From assembly GCF_026625045.1 (NCBI RefSeq), contig NZ_CP113089.1, forward strand, positions 2,170,001-2,234,000: 64,000 nt of DNA. The letters are read 5' to 3'. How positions within the stretch are numbered: position 1 is the first letter of the stretch; each line of letters opens with the position of its first letter. Source of the stretch: Microcella daejeonensis (GTDB lineage: Bacteria; Actinomycetota; Actinomycetes; Actinomycetales; Microbacteriaceae). A program made the translations under genes and the position numbers. Below the pieces are notes generated by a model that worked only from the letters and a program-made list of their open reading frames with translations, did no database searches and had not been told where the DNA came from. Shown here piece after piece: positions 57,441 through 64,000 of the stretch.

Positions 57441-58391
57441 ATGCGACCCCCTCTCGCCAGAGTGCCCGTCTGGGTCTGGCGCGCGCTGATGGGGCTGATC
57501 GGGCCGGCCGAGCGGCGACGCTTCAACGTCGATCCGATCGCCGGCGTCCACCACGTGAACGACGTCCCGTACGTGCACGGCGGAACGTCGGAGCAGGTGC
57601 TCGACGTTCTGGCGCCCCACGGCCCTCGGGAGGGGCTCCCCGTCTACGTCTACTTCCACGGCGGCGGATGGACCTCGGGGGACAAGGCGGCGGTTCGCAA
57701 GTACTGCGCGACGCAGGCCTCGCACGGAGTGCTCGTGGTGAACGTCAACTACCGCACGGTGTCCTCCGAGGTGCACATGGCGCAGATCATGCAGGATGCT
57801 GCCGCCGCGCTCGCCTGGGCGATCGACCACGCCGGCGAGCACGGCGGCGACCCGGCGCGCATCGTCGTCGGCGGGGACTCCGCCGGCGGGCAGATCGCGG
57901 CCCTGCTCGTGGCCGCGCAGACCCGGCCCGAGCTGCGCGAGCGGTACGGCATCGACGCCGCGGCACCGTCGGCGGCGATCCGCGGCGTGGTGCAGCATTG
58001 CACCCCCGGCGACTTCTCGACCGTGCTCGAGCGCGGCTCCGTGCTGGGTCGCGGCTTCGTGAGGATGCTCCTGCCGCAGGCCGAGCGGAAGGGGGACCTG
58101 AGCGCCCCCGCGCGCTTCCTGTCGCCCATCGAGTGGATCGACGCGGACTATCCGGCGGTCTTCCTCACGACCTCCGAGCGGGACTACTTCCACCGGGCGA
58201 GCACGAACTTCGTGGCCCGCGCCCGCGGATGGGGCGTGCCCGTCGACGTGCTCAGTTACGGCCGCGCATCCCGCCGTGCCCGGCACACCTGGCAGCAGGA
58301 CTACCGGCATCCCGAATCGCAGGAGGTGTACCGACGGCTCGTCGCCTTCGTGCGCCGGGTGACGGCCGTGCCGGCGGCCGTCGGAGCCTGA
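57441..58391 (+). CDS. Alpha/beta hydrolase (hormone-sensitive lipase/esterase type)
   Basis: A 316-residue esterase-like protein. The oxyanion motif HGGGW is at 73-77 and the nucleophile Ser147 is in GDSAGG. Likely Asp248 (ERDYF) and His282 (ARHTW) complete the triad. A hydrophobic N-terminus (about 8-20) could make it membrane-associated. TACCGT is exactly six bases before the ATG. Substrate unknown. Confidence 0.85.
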   Translation: MRPPLARVPVWVWRALMGLIGPAERRRFNVDPIAGVHHVNDVPYVHGGTSEQVLDVLAPHGPREGLPVYVYFHGGGWTSGDKAAVRKYCATQASHGVLVVNVNYRTVSSEVHMAQIMQDAAAALAWAIDHAGEHGGDPARIVVGGDSAGGQIAALLVAAQTRPELRERYGIDAAAPSAAIRGVVQHCTPGDFSTVLERGSVLGRGFVRMLLPQAERKGDLSAPARFLSPIEWIDADYPAVFLTTSERDYFHRASTNFVARARGWGVPVDVLSYGRASRRARHTWQQDYRHPESQEVYRRLVAFVRRVTAVPAAVGA

Positions 58392-58487
58392 CCGCCGCGG
58401 CAGGCTGAGGGTGCCGCGAGGCGGGCAGTGCGTCGGGCGAGCGGGAGAGGCCCCGATGGGCGCGCTCGTGCGCGGTCGGCCCGAGCG

Positions 58488-59261
58488 CTACCGGGGGATC
58501 GCCGGTCGCTGCTCCGCAGCCGACTCCTCGCGGGTGCGCAGAGCGGCCCGCTGGTCAGCACGGCGCCGCCACGACGATCGGCGGCGCTCGTTGACGAGGA
58601 TGGTCGTGTACGCCAGATGCAGGCGGTGCGCGATGGCGCCCATCGAGGCGAAGGGCCGTGCCGATACCTCCACGACGAGGGCGGGGTCGAAGTCGACGCG
58701 CATGTCGGCGGTCAGCTGGTAGCTGAGGTCGAGGTCGTCGTGCACGTCGGCCTGATCGCGGTGCACGCTGCCCCGCACGATCGCCCACGCGCGGCGGCGG
58801 ATCGCGTAGTTCGAGCCGAACAGCGGCGGTCGGCCGAGCGCCCATCCGACGAGGTGGAAGTACCCGCCCAGATACACGCGTCGACCGATCCAGTTGCCGA
58901 TGCTCGAGCCTCCGTAGAAGCGGCCGGGGCCCGTGATCGCGGTGAGCTCGGGGTCCTCCAGCGCGGCCTCGATGCGCTCGATCCAATCCATCGGCGGCAC
59001 CGAATCGGCGTCGAGGCGGGCCAGGATGTCGCCGCTCGCCTCGTCGAAACCCGTGGCCGTCGCGGCGGGGATCCCCGCGGCGGTGGAGCGCACGACGAGG
59101 GCTCCGGCTCGGCGCGCGACCTCGGCGCTGCCGTCGACGCTGCCGTTGTCGACGACGATGATCTCGTCAGCGGGCCTCGACTGCGTCGCCAGCGCCGCGA
59201 GGCACACGCGGAGCATCGGCGCATCGTCGAGCACGGGGATGACGACGGAGATGAGGGTCAT
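58488..59261 (-). CDS. Family 2 glycosyltransferase
   Basis: A 257-residue GT-A enzyme. The N-terminal ISVVIPVLDDAP, the nucleotide-binding VVDNGSVDGS and the metal-binding LDADS motif are clear. A C-terminal DVHDDLDLSYQL is the acceptor region. No transmembrane segments of the processive type. It may decorate envelope glycans or lipids. A small gene precedes it by 43 bases on the same strand. Confidence 0.85.
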   Translation of the reverse strand: MTLISVVIPVLDDAPMLRVCLAALATQSRPADEIIVVDNGSVDGSAEVARRAGALVVRSTAAGIPAATATGFDEASGDILARLDADSVPPMDWIERIEAALEDPELTAITGPGRFYGGSSIGNWIGRRVYLGGYFHLVGWALGRPPLFGSNYAIRRRAWAIVRGSVHRDQADVHDDLDLSYQLTADMRVDFDPALVVEVSARPFASMGAIAHRLHLAYTTILVNERRRSSWRRRADQRAALRTREESAAEQRPAIPR

Positions 59262-59304
59262 CGCCCGCTCCTGCCCTCGCCCGCGGGACGCGGGCGCACC
59301 GCGA

Positions 59305-59505
59305 TCATGCGTCGGATCCCGCCGGGTGACGACGCCGGGAGCGCGGACCGGCGGCGTGGGGCTCGGTGTACCCCCGCGCCGACCAGGCGGCGAGCGCTCG
59401 ATCGATCAGCCGTGCGGGCGCGCCGGGGGGCAGCGCCGGCGCGGAGCCGGTGCGGGGCACGACGATCGGAGCAGCCTGGATCGGGGAGCGGGGGGAGGGG
59501 GTCAT
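59305..59505 (-). CDS. Small basic protein of unknown function
   Basis: A 66-residue Pro/Ala/Arg-rich protein (start MTPSPRSPIQAAPIVVPRTG; middle ARLIDRALAAWSARGYTEPH). AGGAGA lies seven bases before the ATG, which is the main support. It lies just upstream of the glycosyltransferase on the same strand, so they may be co-transcribed. Confidence 0.55.
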   Translation of the reverse strand: MTPSPRSPIQAAPIVVPRTGSAPALPPGAPARLIDRALAAWSARGYTEPHAAGPRSRRRHPAGSDA

Positions 59506-59700
59506 CGATGTCTCCTGGTCGTCGGGCGGCGTCGTCGGGCAGCGACCGCCGGGTACGGGGGTCGACGGCTGGTGAACAGTGAAGCGGGGGCCCGCGCGGT
59601 CGGACAGGGTCATTGGTCCTGGAGCGACCTACCGGGCGGGCGCGGCGGAGCCGGTGCTGCCGAGGATGCGCACCCCCGGCCCGCGCGGCGCCGACGGGTC

Positions 59701-59952
59701 TCAGGCGTCGCGATCCTCGCCGGTTCCGGCGATGCTGCGACGGGCGTCGCCGTATCCGGGGCTCGCCTGCTCGGCGCTCGGGTCGGGCTCCGCAGCGGCG
59801 TCCGCCGCGGGCTCCGCATCGGTCTCGGCGACACCGCTCACGCCCTCGCCGATGTCGAAGCGCCCTTCGGCGGGCGTCCTCTCCGGCTCGGTGACCGCGT
59901 CGGGGTCGTGCATCGTCTCGTTCTCGTGCGGGGCTCGCTGGTCGTCGGTCAT
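59701..59952 (-). CDS. Small acidic disordered protein D
   Basis: An 83-residue acidic protein (start MTDDQRAPHENETMHDPDAV, end GTGEDRDA) with repeated Ala/Glu/Pro/Asp. It resembles proteins A to C in composition but not in clear sequence. GAGGAC upstream may be the ribosome binding site. Function unknown. Confidence 0.55.
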   Translation of the reverse strand: MTDDQRAPHENETMHDPDAVTEPERTPAEGRFDIGEGVSGVAETDAEPAADAAAEPDPSAEQASPGYGDARRSIAGTGEDRDA

Positions 59953-60145
59953 GGGGTCCTCCCGGCTCGTCGCGCCGTCCCGACCGGGCGACGCGCAGTC
60001 AGTCCACCGCACCGGGCTCCTCGCGACGAGGGGGTGGACGGCGGGCTCGCGAGGCGCTAGGGCGCGGCGGGCGGCGCGCACGGCACCGTCGACGACGCCG
60101 CGAGCAGGGCCTCCTCCCGGGGCCGGGTAGGGCAGACTCGAGACG

Positions 60146-62704
60146 ATGATTCAGCTGATGGAGCGCATGCCCGAACCCTACGAGGCGGGCGCGGCCTTCG
60201 ACGCGATCGCCGCGTGGGCGGCCGAGGGCGGACGACCCCTCTACCCGGCGCAGGAGGAGGCCGTCTTCGAGCTCGTCGCCGGCGCGCACGTCGTGCTCGC
60301 CACCCCGACGGGCTCGGGCAAGAGCCTCGTGGCGGTCGCCGCGCACGCCGTCGCCCTCGCCGAGGGTCGCCGCAGCTACTACACCGCGCCGATCAAGGCG
60401 CTCGTGAGCGAGAAGTTCTTCCAGCTCGTCGAGGTGTTCGGCGCCGAGAACGTCGGCATGGTGACGGGCGACTCGGCGGTCAACGGGGATGCGCCGATCA
60501 TCTGCTGCACCGCCGAGATCCTCGCGAACCTCGCTCTGCGGCACGGCGACGGCCTCGACGTCGGGCTCGTCGTGATGGACGAGTTCCACTACTACGCGGA
60601 TCCCGATCGCGGGTGGGCCTGGCAGGTGCCGCTGCTCACGATGCCGAGCACGCAGTTCCTGCTGATGAGCGCGACGCTGGGCGACGTCTCGGCGATCGCG
60701 GAGGATCTGCACCGCCGCTCCGGCCGCCCGGTGAGCGAGGTCACGCACACCGAGCGGCCCATCCCCTTGACCCACGAGTACGTGCGCACGCCCGTGCACG
60801 AGACCGTGCAGCGGCTGCTCGACGAGCGGCAGGCGCCGGTCTACGTCGTGCACTTCAGCCAGGCGGCGGCGATGGAGCGCGCGCAGGCGCTGTCGAGCAT
60901 CCGCATCGTCAGCCGCGAGCAGCGCGATGAGATCGCCGCCGCGATCGGCGACTTCCGCTTCACCACGGGCTTCGGCACGACCCTCAGCCGCCTCGTGCGC
61001 GCGGGCATCGGGGTGCACCACGCCGGCATGCTGCCCAAGTACCGCCGCCTCGTCGAGGTGCTCGCCCAGCAGGGGCTGCTGCGCGTCATCTGCGGCACCG
61101 ACACGCTCGGCGTCGGCATCAACGTGCCCATCCGCACCGTGCTCATCACGGCGCTGTCGAAGTACGACGGCGTGCGCACGCGGCAGCTCACCGCGCGCGA
61201 GTTCCATCAGGTCGCCGGGCGCGCGGGCCGGGCCGGCTACGACACCTCGGGGCTCGTCGTCGTGCAGGCGCCCGAGCACGAGATCGAGAACGCCCTCGCC
61301 ACGACGAAGGCGGGCGACGACCCCAAGAAGAAGAAGAAGATCGTGCGCAAGGCGGCGCCCGCCGGCTTCGTCACGTGGAGCGAGACGAGCTTCGAGCGCC
61401 TCGTCGGCGGCGTGCCCGAGCCGCTCGAGAGCCGCATGCGGGTCTCGGCGGCGATGCTCATCAACATCATCGCCCGTGGGGGCGACGTCTTCGAGCACGC
61501 GCGCTCGCTGCTCACCGACAATCACGAGCCCGCCGCCCGGCGCCGCGACCTCGTGCGCCGCGCGCTGTCGATCGCCAAGACCCTCGTCGCGGCCGGGGTG
61601 CTCGTCATCGACCGCGACGTGCCGGCCGGGCATCCGCCCCGCATCGCCCTCACCGTCGATCTGCAGCCGAACTTCGCCCTCAACCAGCCGCTCTCGCCCT
61701 TCGCGCTCGCGATGATCGAGTTGCTCGATCCCGACGACGTCGAGGGCGCGTCGCGCGACGAGACGGGCTCCCATCGGGGCGGCATCGGCACCGGCCATTA
61801 CGCCCTCGACGTGGTCAGCATCATCGAGGCGACCCTCGACGATCCGCGGCCGGTGCTCAACCAGCAGGAGCACCGCGCGCGCGGGGAGGCGATCGGGGCG
61901 ATGAAGGCCGAGGGCCTCGACTACGACCAGCGCATGGACGCGCTCGACGAGATCACCTACCCCCGCCCGCTCGCGGAGCTGCTCGAGGAGTCGTTCGAGA
62001 CGTTCGCCTCCTCGCAGCCGTGGATCCGCGACGCGAGCCTGCGCCCCAAGTCGGTCGTGCGCGACGTCTACGAGCGGGCGATGACCTTCACCGAGTACGT
62101 CTCGCATTACGGCATCGCGCGCTCGGAGGGCCTGCTGCTGCGCTACCTCAGCGACGCGGACAGGGCCATCCGCCAGACCGTGCCCGACGAGGCGAAGACC
62201 GAGGAGCTGCGCGACCTCATCGCCTGGCTCTCGGAGCTCGTGCGCCAGGTCGACTCGAGCCTGCAGGACGAGTGGGAGCAGCTCTCGAACCCCACGACCG
62301 ACCCCTCCGTGCCCGTCGTGCCCCCGCCCCCGCCGGACGTCACGACGAACCGTCGCGCCTTCGGCGTGCTCGTGCGCAACGAGTTGTTCCGCCGCGTGCA
62401 GCTCGCCGCCCTGCAGCGCGACGACGACCTCGTGGCCCTCGATCCCGATGCGGGCTGGCCCGAGGCCCTCGACGCCTACTACGACGAGCACGACGTCATC
62501 GGCACCGGCGGGGCGGCGCGCGCGGCGAGCATGGTGCAGATCGACGAGAACCCGGTGGATGCTCCCGGCACGTGGGCGGTGCGGCAGGTCGTCGAGGACC
62601 CGGCCGGCGATCGCGACTGGGGCATCGAGGCCGTCGTCGACCTGGCGGAGAGCGCCGAGCAGGGGGTCGCGGTCGTGCGGGTGCTCGGGCTGCGCAGGCT
62701 CTAG
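60146..62704 (+). CDS. Ski2-like DEAD/DEAH-box helicase with DUF3516
   Basis: An 852-residue helicase. The Walker A motif ATPTGSGKS ends at residue 60 and DEFH (145-148) replaces DEAD/DEAH. The second lobe has GIGVHHAGMLPKYRR and HQVAGRAGRAGYD. The C-terminal half (about 480-852) is the DUF3516 region found in actinobacteria. A lysine run (DPKKKKKIVRK) lies near 395. Probably an RNA or DNA helicase in housekeeping metabolism. CAGACT is seven bases before the ATG, so translation may be leaderless. Confidence 0.88.
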   Translation: MIQLMERMPEPYEAGAAFDAIAAWAAEGGRPLYPAQEEAVFELVAGAHVVLATPTGSGKSLVAVAAHAVALAEGRRSYYTAPIKALVSEKFFQLVEVFGAENVGMVTGDSAVNGDAPIICCTAEILANLALRHGDGLDVGLVVMDEFHYYADPDRGWAWQVPLLTMPSTQFLLMSATLGDVSAIAEDLHRRSGRPVSEVTHTERPIPLTHEYVRTPVHETVQRLLDERQAPVYVVHFSQAAAMERAQALSSIRIVSREQRDEIAAAIGDFRFTTGFGTTLSRLVRAGIGVHHAGMLPKYRRLVEVLAQQGLLRVICGTDTLGVGINVPIRTVLITALSKYDGVRTRQLTAREFHQVAGRAGRAGYDTSGLVVVQAPEHEIENALATTKAGDDPKKKKKIVRKAAPAGFVTWSETSFERLVGGVPEPLESRMRVSAAMLINIIARGGDVFEHARSLLTDNHEPAARRRDLVRRALSIAKTLVAAGVLVIDRDVPAGHPPRIALTVDLQPNFALNQPLSPFALAMIELLDPDDVEGASRDETGSHRGGIGTGHYALDVVSIIEATLDDPRPVLNQQEHRARGEAIGAMKAEGLDYDQRMDALDEITYPRPLAELLEESFETFASSQPWIRDASLRPKSVVRDVYERAMTFTEYVSHYGIARSEGLLLRYLSDADRAIRQTVPDEAKTEELRDLIAWLSELVRQVDSSLQDEWEQLSNPTTDPSVPVVPPPPPDVTTNRRAFGVLVRNELFRRVQLAALQRDDDLVALDPDAGWPEALDAYYDEHDVIGTGGAARAASMVQIDENPVDAPGTWAVRQVVEDPAGDRDWGIEAVVDLAESAEQGVAVVRVLGLRRL

Positions 62705-62749
62705 GCGCGCGGCGCGCGGCGCCCGGTGCGCGGCTCCTGGCGTCCGGCG

Positions 62750-63061
62750 TCAGCCGGCGTCGGCCTCGAGACGGCCGAGCATGCGCCAGACCGTCGGGGT
62801 GAGGGCGGGATGGTCGAGCGCGATCTGGCGCAGCACGCGGTAGTCGCGGGCGGGCGTCGGCATGCGCTCACCGTCCTCGCGGATGCGCTCGGCGCGGAGC
62901 ATCCACACCACCAGCTCGTCGACGGTCGGCAGCTCCTCCATGAAGTCCCACGGGTCCTGCCCATCGCGCAGGCGCTCGTGCACGACGGTCTGCAGCTCGT
63001 CGTGCGCCTCGGCGCGCAGCAGCTCGAGGCTCGCGCCGGGTCGACGGGGGAGGAGGTTCAC
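62750..63061 (-). CDS. Protein of unknown function
   Basis: A 103-residue helical protein (LELLRAEAHDELQTVVHERL, ELPTVDELVVWMLRAERI, RDYRVLRQIALDHPAL). No domain is recognised. GTG start with TAGGCT exactly six bases upstream. That -10 element is part of the hairpin that ends the neighbouring gene. Confidence 0.7.
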   Translation of the reverse strand: MNLLPRRPGASLELLRAEAHDELQTVVHERLRDGQDPWDFMEELPTVDELVVWMLRAERIREDGERMPTPARDYRVLRQIALDHPALTPTVWRMLGRLEADAG

Positions 63062-63089
63062 CCTCCGAGCCTACGAGAGGCTCGGAGGG
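63061..63089 (-). terminator. Terminator hairpin of the DUF2510 gene overlapping the next gene's promoter
   Basis: A 12-bp perfect stem, CCCTCCGAGCCT (63061-63072) with AGGCTCGGAGGG (63078-63089), has a five-base loop. It lies 25 bases after the stop at 63115. The -10 element TAGGCT (63068-63073) of the next gene lies in the stem. Confidence 0.6.
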
Positions 63090-63114
63090 TGATGTCTGAA
63101 CCCGGGGGGCGGGC

Positions 63115-64000
63115 TCAGACGATGAGGGCGACCACCGCGGCGACGGCGGTGGGCGCGAGCAGGATGCCCAGGGCGACGACGGCGGCGAGAACGACGACGC
63201 CGGCGAGGACGGGCGCCCAGGCGGATCGGCGGCGCGGGAGCATCGCCGCGCGCACGATCAGGTAGAGCAGGGGCAGGAGGACGGCGAGACCCCACGGGGC
63301 CACGCGCAGGTGACCGTCCTCACCGAGCAGTCGGCCGTCCACGGCGGCGAGGCCCGCCGCGCAGACGGCGGGCAGCGCGAGGGCGAGACCGATCGTCCAC
63401 ACCGGAGCGTCGACCGGGAAGCGCGTCGCCAGGGCCACCAGCAGCAGGAGGTGCACCGCGGGCATCGTGGTCATGATCCAGACGGCGGGGGTGTGCGTGC
63501 GGGTGGCGGGCACGAGGACGGGCGGACGGCCGGTGTCGATCGAAGACCGGTGGTCGCGCGCGGAATCCGTCGAGGCGGACCCTCCCGCGCTCGAGCTCGC
63601 CGACCGGGACCGCGCCGCGGTGCGCGTATGCGTGCTGTCGGCGGTCGCGGTCGACCCGGTGGCGGTGCTCGGTACGGAGACCGCGGCGGGGGAGAAGACC
63701 GTCGCGGAGGCGACGGAGGGCAGCGCATCCCACGGGCTCGTCGCCGGCGACCCCGCGTGCAGGGACATGGCCAGCGCCGCGAGCGCCGAGTCGTGCGCGG
63801 TCGGCGCGAGAGGGGCGGCGAGGGCGGTGCTCCCGCTCGCGGCCGGATCGCGCTGCGCGTCGTCGTCGAGCCCCGCCGCATCGGCGCTGGTCGTCGACGA
63901 GGCGCTCGAGGCGGAGCCGAAGGAGAGCGGGGCGGTGTACTCCGTCCAGGCCTCGCCGTTCCACCACCGTCGCGTCGTCCCGGCGTCCCCGAGCGGATCC
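63115..64000 (-). CDS. DUF2510 membrane protein, N-terminus beyond the window
   Basis: At least 295 residues of an open frame that runs off the right edge. It opens in a partial DUF2510 module (RRWWNGEAWTEYTAP), followed by a long Ser/Thr/Ala linker. Three to four hydrophobic segments close the protein (about 63120-63500, ending AVAAVVALIV). It is the same architecture as the DUF2510 protein at 53670 but shares little sequence outside the module. Function unknown. Confidence 0.75.
   Translation of the reverse strand, partial: DPLGDAGTTRRWWNGEAWTEYTAPLSFGSASSASSTTSADAAGLDDDAQRDPAASGSTALAAPLAPTAHDSALAALAMSLHAGSPATSPWDALPSVASATVFSPAAVSVPSTATGSTATADSTHTRTAARSRSASSSAGGSASTDSARDHRSSIDTGRPPVLVPATRTHTPAVWIMTTMPAVHLLLLVALATRFPVDAPVWTIGLALALPAVCAAGLAAVDGRLLGEDGHLRVAPWGLAVLLPLLYLIVRAAMLPRRRSAWAPVLAGVVVLAAVVALGILLAPTAVAAVVALIV

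Overview
This is a 64 kb stretch of a high-GC Gram-positive chromosome. Gene order (nusA-ylxR-infB-rbfA, a Rip1-type protease near ispG), frequent GTG starts, a maltokinase-type kinase, DUF2510 proteins and a DUF3516 helicase all point to an actinobacterium. The overall flavour suggests family Microbacteriaceae, but that is inference because no rRNA or reference sequence is available. I found no rRNA, tRNA, CRISPR array, insertion sequence, integrase or prophage gene. The window begins inside one gene and ends inside another.

Layout. 1-8816: end of a site-2 protease, a thiolase divergent from a two-subunit 3-oxoacid CoA-transferase, ispG, a hairpin-rich spacer, proS and a PhoX-type phosphatase. 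8850-18707: an alanine/glycine:cation symporter divergent from the nusA-ylxR-infB-rbfA translation block, then mutY, a uridine kinase-like protein and an SDR/DUF2867 protein. 18766-28779: envelope proteins (CAP domain, GDPD, DUF2207), an M20 peptidase, a SNF2 helicase, a maltokinase-like kinase and a class IV aminotransferase. 28837-33567: a zinc-ribbon protein divergent from a sugar-acid catabolic operon (KdgT-type permease, DUF1537 kinase, PdxA2-type dehydrogenase) followed by a GntR regulator. 33585-42557: housekeeping enzymes, a J-domain/NERD-like fusion, three tandem paralogous small proteins and two sugar or nucleotide-type genes.

42701-64000: an orphan DarT-like ADP-ribosyltransferase, a TM0106-type nuclease/helicase, a lipoprotein/PKD pair with strikingly low GC, a CrtI-like oxidoreductase with an SRPBCC partner, two alpha/beta hydrolases, two DUF2510 membrane proteins, several very acidic small proteins, a CPBP-like membrane protein, a glycosyltransferase and a Ski2-like DUF3516 helicase.

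Regulation. At least fourteen genes have TAnnnT placed exactly six bases before the start codon, so their transcripts would begin at the start codon (leaderless). Others (scoAB, nusA, infB, rbfA, phoX and others) carry ordinary Shine-Dalgarno sequences. Two strong convergent terminators carry the TAA stop codon of the opposing gene in their loop.

Best candidates for new biology: the orphan DarT-like toxin with a putative N-terminal zinc site; the tandem family of small proteins sharing a GGH-centred domain beside the J-domain/NERD fusion; and the multi-hairpin spacer between ispG and proS.
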